Shown in pieces: positions 49,793-58,235 of a stretch of 64,000 nt of DNA. The notes under the pieces are model-generated. The model was not told the DNA's origin and did no database searches. It saw nothing but the letters and a program-made list of their open reading frames with translations. How positions within the stretch are numbered: position 1 is the first letter of the stretch; each line of letters opens with the position of its first letter. Made by a program: the position numbers and the translations under genes. The DNA comes from Geobacter sp. UBA6151 (GTDB taxonomy: Bacteria; Desulfobacterota; Desulfuromonadia; Geobacterales; Pseudopelobacteraceae): NCBI GenBank assembly GCA_002423105.1, contig DIUT01000046.1, positions 22,814-86,813 of the forward strand, given 5' to 3'.

Positions 49793-50887
49793 TCAATCGC
49801 CGAAACAGATCCCGATATCCCGTGCGGTCAGCACCGTGTCTCCATCAGCTCTGACCCGCTTTTGAATGCCCAGCGCCTCGCCCAGCGGCACCAGGGCGAT
49901 GTCCGGTGAATGGAGCGCCACCATGTGGTCGAATTTCCCCATTTCAATGGCCCGCACGGCGGCTGCGCCGAAGCGCAGGGACAGCAGACGGTCGAAGGTG
50001 GTCGGCGATCCGCCGCGCTGCAGATGTCCCAACACCATGGAACGGGTATCTTTGCCGGTGCGCTGTGCGATCTCTTTGGCGACATATTCGGCAATTCCTC
50101 CCAAAACCACGTGCTGGCGCCCCAGCTCTCCGGAACCTTTGCTGATCACGTCGCCGTCTTTGGGCAGCGCCCCCTCGGCCACGACCACGATGGCGTATTT
50201 ACGGCCATGGAGCTCGTTGTCCATCAGCTTGTCGCAGACCTTTTCCATGTCAAAGGGGATCTCCGGAATAAGGATGACCTCCGCATTGCCCGATATGCCG
50301 CTGTTCAGGGCGATAAAACCGGCATTACGTCCCATCACCTCAACCACCATGATCCGGTCGTGGGATTTTGCCGTGGAGTGCAGACGGTCGATGGCTTCGG
50401 TGGCGATGCTGACTGCTGTATCAAAGCCGAAGGTAATGACCGTTCCGCCCATGTCGTTGTCAATGGTTTTGGGAACACCAATCACCGGCATCCCTTTTGC
50501 GGCAAATTGGTGGGCAATCTCAAGACTACCGTCACCGCCCACGGCAACCAGCGCGTCAAAACGCAGGCGGCGGAAATTGTCCATGACTTTGTCCGATAGG
50601 TCGCGCAACTCACATTCCCCGGCCATGTTGCAGACCGGCATCTGGAACGGATTGCCCTTGTTGGTTGTCCCCAGAATGGTTCCCCCGATGCTGGCAATGC
50701 CGTCAACTTTTTCCGGCGTCAGGTGTATGATTTCATCGGTGTTCAGAAGACCGGCATAGCCGCATTTGATGCCGTATACGTCCCATTGCCGGTTGTAAGC
50801 AGCCATGGTAACCGCTTCGATGACCGCGTTTAATCCGGGCGCATCACCGCCGCCGGTGTTGATGCAAATCTTCATTCTCTTTGACAT
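49793..50887 (-). CDS. pfkA: 6-phosphofructokinase, GK-type
   Basis: The 364-residue enzyme phosphorylates fructose 6-phosphate in glycolysis. Motifs are GGGDAPGLNAVI (near 12), GGDGS (G120, equivalent to G104, which favours ATP over pyrophosphate) and PKTIDNDMGG (K140, equivalent to K124, usual in pyrophosphate-linked enzymes). This Gly/Lys mix marks the less common 'X' group of ATP-type enzymes. The first ATG has GAGGTGA 3 nt upstream. It is 35 nt downstream of an uncharacterised acidic membrane protein gene and may be co-transcribed with it. The 116 bp to its left, up to the GH26 gene, shows nothing beyond a 5-bp dyad (GGTTCGATTGAACC). Confidence 0.92.
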   Translation of the reverse strand: MSKRMKICINTGGGDAPGLNAVIEAVTMAAYNRQWDVYGIKCGYAGLLNTDEIIHLTPEKVDGIASIGGTILGTTNKGNPFQMPVCNMAGECELRDLSDKVMDNFRRLRFDALVAVGGDGSLEIAHQFAAKGMPVIGVPKTIDNDMGGTVITFGFDTAVSIATEAIDRLHSTAKSHDRIMVVEVMGRNAGFIALNSGISGNAEVILIPEIPFDMEKVCDKLMDNELHGRKYAIVVVAEGALPKDGDVISKGSGELGRQHVVLGGIAEYVAKEIAQRTGKDTRSMVLGHLQRGGSPTTFDRLLSLRFGAAAVRAIEMGKFDHMVALHSPDIALVPLGEALGIQKRVRADGDTVLTARDIGICFGD

Positions 50888-50922
50888 GGGTCACCTCGAC
50901 TGGAATTTCGGATTTATTTCCC

Positions 50923-52224
50923 TTATGGCGTTGTTTCTCTGGTAATCATCACCTCTGTGCCGCCTTTGCCGTTCGGCTTCAGGATGCATACGGTCTTGTG
51001 CGGCGGAAGGGAGCGCGGTGTTATCAGCGGTCTGCCGGATTTTTCAAATGCCAGATTGAGTGCTTCGATTATCTCGGGATCGGTAACCAGTTCTTCGGTT
51101 TTGCCGTTTGGAATCAGCCAGTCTCCGCTGCTTTTCCGCAAGATTCGCCGCTCTGGTGCTCCACCACGCAGCTTATTGATTTTGCTGGCGACCGATTCTT
51201 TGCCGATGGTCTCCCGCTCGTTCTTGATTGCTCCGCCAACCAGTTCCGCAAAATGCGTGTCAAATTCAGCCATTCTTTTTATCTGAAGCTCGGTGGCAGT
51301 TGCTGCCGCCTGAGAGGCGTTGCTCTGCTGCTGCATCAATTGATACTGATTTACCGCCAAATAGCCCATGCCTCCCAGCAAGGCGATCAGCATGAAAATG
51401 GAGAGCGCAAGAAACCAGCGGGATAACGAACTGGTTATGGCCACTGATTCTGTCCAACTCACGGTCTGTTCGGTCTCTTCAGAGACTTTTTGCAGCTCCT
51501 GCGACAACAGTGTGACCGATGTTGAAAGCTCGGTGAACCGTTTGTCCATGGCGAAAAGGGCGGAGGAGAGCCGGGTCAGCTTGTCCGTCTGGTCTTCAAT
51601 GGTGGCGGATATATTGGCCAGAAGTTCTGATTGCAGGTGAGAGGGGCTTTCTTCTGCTTCTGCATGGTGCTGCGCTCCGGAGGAATTGAAGATGTCTGAG
51701 AGCGGCTGGATTGCAACCTCCGCAGCAGAGGGGATCTGTTCCTGGTCATTTTCTGTCCCGTGCCCGGCTTGCAGAGCGCTACTGTCCGGTATGCTATCCT
51801 CTGCTCTGTCGTTATCGGTTGCTTGCGCAAGGTCGTCGGCTGCAACGGCAATGTCGGCAGCTTCAACATCCGGTTCATCACAAGCCGGTGTCAGATCAGC
51901 CGCTCCGTCAACAGGTTGCGCTGTGGGGCTGTCTTCAGCGTCAGCTGTGTCATCACTGGTTTCCGTTGTAGCATCAGCAGCGGGAGGCGTCTCCGGCTGA
52001 ACATCATCAGTGCTCTCAATTGAAGCTGCCTGATCATGCTCATTGACGATTCCGGCAGGCTCTTCAGCAGCAACCTCTTCCGGGGATGAAAGGCGTGTGT
52101 CCGGCCCATCAGGTGTCTCAGTCCGGGGTTCCTGTGGTTGAGAAGAAGTCTGCGGCTCACTGGATGATGTGGGAAGTGTCACCTCGGCATCTGGCGAAGG
52201 GGGAGCAAGCGGAGTAGTGTTCAT
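50923..52224 (-). CDS. Acidic single-pass membrane protein of unknown function
   Basis: The 433-residue protein has a long N-terminal region (about 1-190) of low complexity, rich in Glu, Asp, Ala, Thr and Pro, then a predicted helical or coiled-coil stretch (about 195-265), one membrane helix (about 268-292; WFLALSIFMLIALLGG) and a C-terminal domain of about 140 residues with a basic, structured look (ERRILRKSSGDWLIPNG...VCILKPNGKGG). There is no N-terminal signal, so the acidic tail is likely cytoplasmic. No family is recognised. ATG 52224 is chosen over the earlier frame start because AAGGA lies upstream and the longer N terminus has no support. Confidence 0.6.
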   Translation of the reverse strand: MNTTPLAPPSPDAEVTLPTSSSEPQTSSQPQEPRTETPDGPDTRLSSPEEVAAEEPAGIVNEHDQAASIESTDDVQPETPPAADATTETSDDTADAEDSPTAQPVDGAADLTPACDEPDVEAADIAVAADDLAQATDNDRAEDSIPDSSALQAGHGTENDQEQIPSAAEVAIQPLSDIFNSSGAQHHAEAEESPSHLQSELLANISATIEDQTDKLTRLSSALFAMDKRFTELSTSVTLLSQELQKVSEETEQTVSWTESVAITSSLSRWFLALSIFMLIALLGGMGYLAVNQYQLMQQQSNASQAAATATELQIKRMAEFDTHFAELVGGAIKNERETIGKESVASKINKLRGGAPERRILRKSSGDWLIPNGKTEELVTDPEIIEALNLAFEKSGRPLITPRSLPPHKTVCILKPNGKGGTEVMITRETTP

Positions 52225-52378
52225 AACGGGAGGTCCTTGTCTATAGTGTCGTGCGGAAATTTGTGGCATGTTTGGATCAATAGTATCAGTCTTATGCCAT
52301 AAGTGAAGGGGATACACCAGAGGATACATGAAATACTAAAGAGTTGCGTTGACCTGACGAATCCCTTGTCGTTAGCAA

Positions 52379-52407
52379 TTGACAATCGCCATCGGCACTT
52401 TTAAAGT
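52379..52407 (+). promoter_or_regulatory. Sigma-70 promoter for the nonahaem cytochrome
   Basis: A perfect TTGACA and TAAAGT are separated by 17 nt. The start would be about 35 nt before the ATG. Confidence 0.65.
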
Positions 52408-52448
52408 ATCTTGCTTATACCACTATCAAGCTTCAAGGGGGAATCTCG

Positions 52449-53246
52449 ATGAACGGGCGGATTATCAGTTTCTTAGCAGCGGTTATCGTCATGCTGATGA
52501 CGGTACCGGTACCGGGTGATGCCGCTTACAAGCCGCCCAACCTGACCTTCAAGAACAGTCAGGGCGCGGTGGTGGGCACGTTCAGCCATGATTTTCACCT
52601 GCAGATCTACAGCAAGTGCCGCGATTGCCACACCAAGCTGTACCCTTTCGGCAACGGCAAACGGATGACCATGGCAGATATGTATGCCGGTAAGTCTTGC
52701 GGTGCTTGCCATGACGGCAAGACCGCCTTTACCGCCAACGGCGACTGCAACAAGTGCCATGCCGGCTACAAACCGGCCAACCTGACCTTCAAGAACAGTC
52801 AGGGCGCTGTGGTGGGCACGTTCAGCCATGACTTCCACCTGCAGGTCTATAAATGCGGCGATTGCCACACCAAGCTGTTTCCCTACGGCAACGGCAAACG
52901 GATGTCCATGGCCGACATGGACGCCGGTAAATCCTGCGGAGCCTGCCATAACGGCAAAGCTGCTTTTGCCACCAACAGCGACTGTAATAAGTGCCATGTT
53001 GGTTTTAAGCCCGGCAATGTGACGTTCAAGATCGGTAAAGGCGCCTTGAAGGGCTATTTCAGCCATGACTTCCACCTGCAGGTCTACAAGTGCAGCGATT
53101 GTCACAGCAAGCTGTTTTCCTACAGTAACGGCAAGCGGATGACCCATGCCGACATGAATGCCGGTAAGTCCTGCGGCGCTTGCCATGACGGCAAGACCGC
53201 CTTCGGACAGAAACCCAATTGCGCAAAGTGCCATAGAAAACAATAG
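52449..53246 (+). CDS. Nonahaem c-type cytochrome of three c7-like modules
   Basis: The 265-residue protein has a signal peptide (1-25) and nine CxxCH haem-binding motifs in three modules of 80, 79 and 79 residues. Each module reads FSHDFHLQ.Y.C.DCH...GKRM..AD..AGKSCGACH..K.AF......C.KCH and so holds three haems plus extra His residues to serve as distal ligands, as in triheme cytochrome c7. It should act in the periplasm as an electron carrier, probably linking inner-membrane oxidation to outer-surface acceptors. Modules 1 and 2 are almost identical in DNA over about 70 nt, a sign of recent duplication. AAGGGGG precedes the ATG; a strong promoter and a perfect terminator bracket the gene. 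Confidence 0.95.
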   Translation: MNGRIISFLAAVIVMLMTVPVPGDAAYKPPNLTFKNSQGAVVGTFSHDFHLQIYSKCRDCHTKLYPFGNGKRMTMADMYAGKSCGACHDGKTAFTANGDCNKCHAGYKPANLTFKNSQGAVVGTFSHDFHLQVYKCGDCHTKLFPYGNGKRMSMADMDAGKSCGACHNGKAAFATNSDCNKCHVGFKPGNVTFKIGKGALKGYFSHDFHLQVYKCSDCHSKLFSYSNGKRMTHADMNAGKSCGACHDGKTAFGQKPNCAKCHRKQ

Positions 53247-53290
53247 CTGGAGAATGGCTGAATCTGAAGAGTAGACAGCACTGCCTTGCA

Positions 53291-53338
53291 CCAAAGAAAA
53301 GGGCCTACAGTAAAATAACTGTAGGCCCTTTTCTTTGG
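53291..53338. terminator. Perfect 21-bp bidirectional terminator
   Basis: The arms CCAAAGAAAAGGGCCTACAG(T) and its complement pair perfectly over 21 bp with loop AAAATA. A-rich and T-rich ends suit termination in both directions, for the cytochrome (+) and the tRNA (-). It abuts the tRNA CCA end. Confidence 0.9.
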
Positions 53339-53415
53339 TGGCGTCCCCGAGACGATTCGAACGTCCGACCCCTTCCTTAGGAGGGAAGTGCTCTATCCAG
53401 CTGAGCTACGGGGAC
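53339..53415 (-). tRNA. tRNA-Arg (anticodon CCU)
   Basis: Minus strand, 77 nt. The acceptor stem is GTCCCCG/CGGGGAC, the D arm GCTC...GAGC, the anticodon stem CTTCC/GGAAG around loop CTCCTAA with anticodon CCT (reads AGG), and the T arm contains GTTCGAATC. The discriminator is G and the 3' CCA is encoded (53341-53339). Confidence 0.97.
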
Positions 53416-53467
53416 TCAAACGGTCTTTTTCCGCCCCGGCATTGTCAATTTTCATAATATCTTGTGC

Positions 53468-53488
53468 GGCGTACCATTCGGGTACGCC
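53468..53488 (-). other. Hairpin between apt and tRNA-Arg
   Basis: GGCGTACC and GGTACGCC form an 8-bp stem with a 5-nt loop, in the 163-bp gap downstream of apt. There is no U-run. The same gap has TTGACA on the minus strand upstream of the tRNA, without a good -10 box. Confidence 0.4.
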
Positions 53489-53578
53489 TCCGCGCCATTA
53501 TTCAATTGCCAAACCCGGAACAAAAAAATCCTCGTTTGTCATGTGTTCGTATTCTGCATTTTGCAGCGCTCCTTATTA

Positions 53579-54094
53579 TCAGAATTGCAGCAGGGAGTAA
53601 ACCTTTCCTTCAGGCAGTTTCTTGCGGCCATCCAAAAACATCAGTTCCGACATGAAGCAGCACTCGATGATGTTTCCGCCCATCTGTTCCACCATGTCCA
53701 CTACGGCGGCCATGGTGCCGCCGGTGGCCAGCAGGTCGTCGGCCAGCAGGATCCGTTCACCCGGTTTGATGGTGTCCTTGTGAATCTCCAGGGTGTCGGT
53801 GCCGTATTCCAGATCGTAGGTTTTGCTGAAGGTTTCCGCAGGCAGTTTGCCCGGTTTGCGTACCAGAACGACTCCGACTCCCAGCTTGTAGGCCAGTGCG
53901 GAGCCGATGATGAAGCCGCGGGCCTCGATCCCCACCACTTTGTCGATCTTCTGACCGATGTAGCGGTGTCCCAGCAGGTCGATCATTTTCTGGAACGATT
54001 TGGCGTCCTGCAGCAGGGTGGTGATGTCTTTGAAGATAATACCTGCCTTGGGAAAGTCAGGAATATCGCGGATGATATCTTTCAGATCGTTCAT
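53579..54094 (-). CDS. apt: Adenine phosphoribosyltransferase
   Basis: The 171-residue enzyme salvages adenine to AMP with PRPP. The PRPP-binding loop LLADDLLATGGTM (near 120), IEARGFIIGSALAY (near 58) and VRKPGKLP (near 80) are all present. Start: ATG 54094, with AAAAGGGG upstream. It lies 16 nt downstream of rpoS and is the last protein gene of this minus-strand block. Confidence 0.97.
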   Translation of the reverse strand: MNDLKDIIRDIPDFPKAGIIFKDITTLLQDAKSFQKMIDLLGHRYIGQKIDKVVGIEARGFIIGSALAYKLGVGVVLVRKPGKLPAETFSKTYDLEYGTDTLEIHKDTIKPGERILLADDLLATGGTMAAVVDMVEQMGGNIIECCFMSELMFLDGRKKLPEGKVYSLLQF

Positions 54095-54110
54095 GGAATG
54101 TACACCCCTT

Positions 54111-55085
54111 TTACGGTGAATTTTGTTCTACATGCTGTCGTAACTTGTCAAGAGCCTTGACTTCGATCTGCCGAATACGCTCACGGGTTACCCCGAAGCT
54201 CTGGCCGATGGTGTCGAGGGTTTGCGGGTCCTGGTCGTCGAGACCGAAGCGCAGGCCCATGATGGTTCGTTCATTCTCGTTAAGCTGGTTCAAACGCTCC
54301 AGGATCATCTCGTAATTGTCGAGATTTTCCAGTTGGTCTGATGGAGACACTGCGGAGGTGTCCTCAATGGTGTCGCCGAGGATGAAGTCATTACCGTCGC
54401 CAATGGGTGTTTCCATGGAACAGGTGCGTTTGACCAGTACCATCAGTCGCAGAATATGGGCCGGTTTGGTTTTGATAGCTTCAGCCACTTCCTGGACGGT
54501 GGGCTCACGGTGCAGTTCCTGGGCAAGCCGTCGTGAGGCCCGTAGCATCCTGCTGATGTCGTCTGAAACATGGACCGGCAGGCGGATGGTCCGCGACTGG
54601 TTGACCAGCGCCCGCTCAATTGATTGGCGTATCCACCAGGTGGCATAGGTGGAAAAACGGCACTCCTTGGCCAGAGAGAAACGCTCAACCGCTTTCATCA
54701 GTCCCAGGTTGCCCTCTTCGATCAGATCAAGGAAGGGCAGACCGCGGTTGTTGTAACGCTTGGCGATTTTAATCACCAGCCGCAGGTTGGATTCGATCAT
54801 CTTGTTGCGGGCGGCCATGTCCCCCTGTTCGATTTTCAGCGCCAGTTCCCGTTCTGCTTCTGCGGTCAAAAGTGGGGTGCGCTGCACATCACGCAGATAG
54901 AGACGGATGGTGTCATCGGCCGGAATCTGATCCGTCGCTGCCAGTTCTACGACATCAAGGGGAGTATCGTCTTCCTCTTCCAGCGGCAGGTCGGCGCTGA
55001 AGTCAAGATCAGGCTCCTGTCCCTCCTCGGGTAGTTCTTTGCCGACTGGTTCTTTGTCCTTGTGTGGTTTGCTTTGGGACATCAT
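54111..55085 (-). CDS. rpoS: RNA polymerase sigma factor RpoS
   Basis: This 324-residue sigma-70-family factor is of the RpoS group, which directs stationary-phase and stress genes. An acidic N terminus is followed by region 1.2 (DTIRLYLRDVQRTPLLT), region 2 (LRLVIKIAKRYNNRGLPFLDL, FSTYATWWIRQSIERAL), region 3 and region 4 (LDTIGQSFGVTRERIRQIEVKAL). Two adjacent ATGs at 55085 and 55082 follow AAGGAG; the second has the better spacing. The longer frame start overlaps pcm and is unlikely. Gene order surE-pcm-rpoS is conserved, but nlpD, usual between pcm and rpoS in Gammaproteobacteria, is absent. Confidence 0.94.
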   Translation of the reverse strand: MMSQSKPHKDKEPVGKELPEEGQEPDLDFSADLPLEEEDDTPLDVVELAATDQIPADDTIRLYLRDVQRTPLLTAEAERELALKIEQGDMAARNKMIESNLRLVIKIAKRYNNRGLPFLDLIEEGNLGLMKAVERFSLAKECRFSTYATWWIRQSIERALVNQSRTIRLPVHVSDDISRMLRASRRLAQELHREPTVQEVAEAIKTKPAHILRLMVLVKRTCSMETPIGDGNDFILGDTIEDTSAVSPSDQLENLDNYEMILERLNQLNENERTIMGLRFGLDDQDPQTLDTIGQSFGVTRERIRQIEVKALDKLRQHVEQNSP

Positions 55086-55096
55086 CAGGCTCCTTG

Positions 55097-55750
55097 TCAG
55101 GTGGCGGACCGCCATCCCTGCTGACCTATAAGGGGGACAAAACGGCACTCAATGCCGGTTTCAGTGGTCAGTGTGCCATCTAGTTCCTTGCGGATGCGTA
55201 GCAATGTCTGTGTTGCTTCGTTGCCCACCGGTATGACCAGCCGCCCGCCGGGAGTCAGTTGCTGTGCCAGTGTTTCAGGTACGGCAGGAGCCCCGGCGGT
55301 GACCAGGATTGCGTCAAAGGGGCCTTCTTCTTCCCAGCCCAGGGTGCCGTCGCCCACCTTGATGTTGACGTTTAGCAGATGGAGAGAGTCCAGTACTTTG
55401 CGGGCCTGCATGGCCAGCGGACGAATCCGTTCAATGGTCCAGATCCTGCGGGCCAGACTGGCCAGAATTGCGGTCTGATAACCGGAACCGGTACCTATTT
55501 CCAGAACATGATCTGTCGGTTTCAATTCCAGCAGGTCGGTCATCAGCGCCACCGTGAACGGTTGGGAGATGGTCTGTTTTTCGCCGATGGGCAACGGACC
55601 GTCGCTGTAAGCCTGGGCCGCCATCGCTTCCTGTACGAACAGATGCCGGGGGGTCTTCAGCAGAACATCAATGAGACGCGGGGTGGTGATGCCGCGCGCC
55701 ACGATCTGTTCCTGTACCATCCGCTTCCGTGCAATGTCAAAGTTGACCAC
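55097..55750 (-). CDS. pcm: Protein-L-isoaspartate O-methyltransferase
   Basis: The 217-residue SAM-dependent enzyme repairs isoaspartyl residues in aged proteins. It has the PCMT signature FVQEAMAAQAYSDGPLPIGEKQTISQP-type region (the ISQPF motif) and SAM motif I VLEIGTGSGYQTAIL (near 83), with DAILVTAGAPAVP further on. It lies 42 nt after surE and ends 12 nt before the rpoS start; the trio forms a stationary-phase survival operon. Confidence 0.96.
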   Translation of the reverse strand: MVNFDIARKRMVQEQIVARGITTPRLIDVLLKTPRHLFVQEAMAAQAYSDGPLPIGEKQTISQPFTVALMTDLLELKPTDHVLEIGTGSGYQTAILASLARRIWTIERIRPLAMQARKVLDSLHLLNVNIKVGDGTLGWEEEGPFDAILVTAGAPAVPETLAQQLTPGGRLVIPVGNEATQTLLRIRKELDGTLTTETGIECRFVPLIGQQGWRSAT

Positions 55751-55792
55751 GGTCCCTCCAGGACTGGCGCGTATGGCGTGTGTCGGAATATG

Positions 55793-56539
55793 TCATCTCA
55801 GGTTCCATGTGGAAAGGGTTTCCAGGGCTCGGTAGTTGGTCAGATCAAGGTGTAGCGGTGTGACGGAGATATGCCCGTCGCCCACGGCATTGAAGTCGGT
55901 TCCGTCCTCGTCCATGAAGCTGGGTTCCTCGCTGCCGATCCAATAGTATTTGCGCCCCCGGGGATCGATCTTGTCAACTATTTTGCCCACAAAGGAACGC
56001 TTACCCTGGCGGGTGATCAGGGGATGCCTGATTTCGGCCAAGGGCCGGTCCGGCACATTGATGTTCAGGAAGGTGTTGCCCGGCAGACCGTTGCGGATGA
56101 ACTCTCTGATGACCGGCAGGGTGGCCTGAGCAGCGTCTTCAAAATTACTGGTGGGACCATAGGTGGCCAGGGAAACCGCCAGGGCGGGAATCCCCATCAG
56201 GTTGGCCTCCATGGCTGCGGCAACGGTGCCGGAATAGGTAATGTCGTCGCCCATGTTGCCCCCATGGTTGATACCGGAAACAACCAGATCGGGACGAAAA
56301 GGTAACAAGCTGTGAATTCCCATGTTAACGCAGTCGGTGGGGGTGCCGTCCACGGCGTACCAGTCCTGGCGCAGCTCAAAAACACGCAATGGGGAGTGCA
56401 AGGTCAGGGAGTGCCCGACGGCGCTTCGTTCGCGGTCAGGAGCGACTACCGTCACCTCGCCCAGGAGGGTCAGGGCTTCGGCCAGGGCCTTGATGCCCTG
56501 CGCAGCAATGCCGTCGTCGTTGGTGACCATGATGCGCAT
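55793..56539 (-). CDS. surE: 5'/3'-nucleotidase SurE
   Basis: The 248-residue metal-dependent phosphatase acts on nucleoside monophosphates and helps survival in stationary phase. The metal-binding motif N7-D8-D9-G10 lies at the N terminus and GINHGGNMGDDITYSGTV near 95. ATG 56539 is chosen because it gives MRIMVTNDDGI and has AAGGA upstream. It is the first gene of the surE-pcm-rpoS set. Confidence 0.97.
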   Translation of the reverse strand: MRIMVTNDDGIAAQGIKALAEALTLLGEVTVVAPDRERSAVGHSLTLHSPLRVFELRQDWYAVDGTPTDCVNMGIHSLLPFRPDLVVSGINHGGNMGDDITYSGTVAAAMEANLMGIPALAVSLATYGPTSNFEDAAQATLPVIREFIRNGLPGNTFLNINVPDRPLAEIRHPLITRQGKRSFVGKIVDKIDPRGRKYYWIGSEEPSFMDEDGTDFNAVGDGHISVTPLHLDLTNYRALETLSTWNLR

Positions 56540-56628
56540 TGGACCGGTTCCTTTCTGAAAAACGCCCTGCTTTATGGCAGAAAAGCACCATAAAATCAAG
56601 TAAACAGGCGCATGATTGCTGCAATTAT

Positions 56629-56643
56629 CTGTTTACAAAACAG
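56629..56643. promoter_or_regulatory. Palindrome in the surE / oxidoreductase divergent region
   Basis: CTGTTT-ACA-AAACAG is a perfect 6-bp dyad, about 65 nt before the oxidoreductase ATG. A shorter dyad, CAAAA-N5-TTTTG, lies closer to the gene. Either could be an operator. Confidence 0.3.
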
Positions 56644-56708
56644 AGTTCAGCAGGTAAATTTGCCCTTCAATTTTTCAAAACAGTATTTTGTCCAGGAGGT
56701 TGGCAGCT

Positions 56709-57695
56709 ATGAAAGCAGTGCTGATGGATGGTTTTGGTGGTGTCGAGGTGCTGAAAGTTGGCGAGGTGGAACGTCCGGCGCCTGGCGATGGACAGGTGCT
56801 GGTGAAGGTGGTCGCCACAACAGTAAACCGGCCTGATCTGGTGCAACGTGAAGGAAAGTATCCTCCTCCGCCAGGCGATTCGGAAATTCTGGGGCTGGAA
56901 GTTGCCGGTACCATTGAGGAGCTTGGCGCGGGCGTTACCGGCTGGAAGGTTGGCGAACGGGTGATGACCCTGGTGGGTGGTGGGGCCTGCGCCGAATATG
57001 CCGTGGCCTATGCCGATCATCTGATGCCCATTCCGGCGTCCATGAGTTTTGAGGAGGCTGCCTGTGTTTGTGAATCCTACATCACCGCCTTTCTGAATCT
57101 GTTCATGATCGGCGGCCTGAAGGACAACACCACCGTCATCATCCACGGCGGCGGTGGTGGCGTCAATACCGCCGGTATCCAGCTCTGCAAGGCGCTGGCC
57201 CCCAATACTAAAATCATTGTCACCTCCCATCCTTCCAAGATCGAGCGGGTTAAGGAACTGGGCGCCAACCTGGTGATAGATTTCACCACGACCCCTGATT
57301 TCAGCGAGGCGGTCAAGGAGTTTACCAACAAGAAGGGGGCAGATGTCATTCTGGACCATGTGGGGGCAAAATACCTTGCGCCCAACATGAACTCCCTCGG
57401 CTATGCCGGACGTCTGGTGATCATCGGCGTGATCAGCGGCATCAAGGCGGAACTGAATCTGGCCCTGATGATGGTCAAGCGTCAACAGATTATCGGCTCC
57501 GTGCTGCGCTCCCGTCCGGTGAAGGACAAGGCGGCCATTGTGGCTGAGTTTACCAAAACCGCTCTGCCCAAGTTTGCCGACCGGACCATTGTGCCGATCA
57601 TAGAAAAAGTTTTTGCCCTTGACGATGTGGTTGCGGCGCACCGGATGATGGAAGAAGACCGGCATTTCGGAAAGATTGTGCTGAAGATCCAGTAA
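56709..57695 (+). CDS. NADPH:quinone oxidoreductase, zinc-free MDR family (PIG3-like)
   Basis: This 328-residue medium-chain reductase has an N-terminal GroES-like domain (1-120; NRPDLVQREGKYPPPPGDSEILGLEVAG) and a C-terminal Rossmann domain in which the usual GxGxxG is GGGGGVNTAGIQL (near 148). The catalytic zinc ligands of alcohol dehydrogenases are missing, as in quinone reductases. The NRxDLxQRxGxYPPP motif is typical of the PIG3 group. AGGAGG lies about 12 nt before ATG 56709. The gene ends 3 nt before the YkgJ-type gene. Substrate is unknown. Confidence 0.9.
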   Translation: MKAVLMDGFGGVEVLKVGEVERPAPGDGQVLVKVVATTVNRPDLVQREGKYPPPPGDSEILGLEVAGTIEELGAGVTGWKVGERVMTLVGGGACAEYAVAYADHLMPIPASMSFEEAACVCESYITAFLNLFMIGGLKDNTTVIIHGGGGGVNTAGIQLCKALAPNTKIIVTSHPSKIERVKELGANLVIDFTTTPDFSEAVKEFTNKKGADVILDHVGAKYLAPNMNSLGYAGRLVIIGVISGIKAELNLALMMVKRQQIIGSVLRSRPVKDKAAIVAEFTKTALPKFADRTIVPIIEKVFALDDVVAAHRMMEEDRHFGKIVLKIQ

Positions 57696-57698
57696 CCT

Positions 57699-58217
57699 AT
57701 GGCGGCGCTTGACAATTATCACAGCCTGCTGGCCAAGGTTGACGATCTGTGCCGGACGATTCAGCAGTCCCTGGGAGCGGCGATAACCTGCCATGCCGGG
57801 TGCTCGTCCTGCTGTCTGCCGATTTCGGTCTTTCCCGTGGAAGCGGCAGCTATGATCGAGGCTGCCGGTCGTCTTGCCGCGGATGATCTGCGGCGTTTGA
57901 AGGAGCACCTGGCTGCCTGGTCTGGCGGGGAGGTCTGTCCCCTGCTGTCCAATGGCCGTTGCCTGTTGTACGAAGCACGGCCCATTATTTGCCGTACCCA
58001 CGGTCTGCCGGTTCTGTTTACGGAGGGGGATGAGAGACGGACAGACGTCTGCCCGCTCAATTGCCGGGGTATGGAGCAGTTACCCGGTGAGGTGGTACTG
58101 GACCTGGAACGGCTCAACACCCTGCTGGTTTCGGTCAATGTCCTGTATTTACGGGAGTTTGGGCTGAAGCTGCCGGAACGTATCCGTCTGGAGGAGTTGG
58201 CGGAGATGCTACCGTAA
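57699..58217 (+). CDS. YkgJ-family cysteine-cluster protein
   Basis: The 172-residue protein has the UPF0153/YkgJ cysteine pattern: CHAGCSSCC near residue 28, CPLLSNGRCLLYEARPIICRTHG near 84-106, and CPLNC near 120. These cysteines are thought to bind zinc or an iron-sulfur cluster; the function is unknown. It follows the quinone oxidoreductase by 3 nt, so they may share a redox-linked task. A bidirectional terminator follows. Confidence 0.88.
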   Translation: MAALDNYHSLLAKVDDLCRTIQQSLGAAITCHAGCSSCCLPISVFPVEAAAMIEAAGRLAADDLRRLKEHLAAWSGGEVCPLLSNGRCLLYEARPIICRTHGLPVLFTEGDERRTDVCPLNCRGMEQLPGEVVLDLERLNTLLVSVNVLYLREFGLKLPERIRLEELAEMLP

Positions 58218-58235
58218 CTGATGAATGCTACAAAT

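Noticed and set aside
52473..53294. A 273-codon open frame antisense to the nonahaem cytochrome
   Set aside because: It mirrors the repeated cytochrome codons. The sense frame has a signal peptide, nine CxxCH motifs, a Shine-Dalgarno and a promoter; the antisense frame has none of these.
53462..54160. A 232-codon plus-strand frame over apt
   Set aside because: It is antisense to a clear adenine phosphoribosyltransferase and has no family features.
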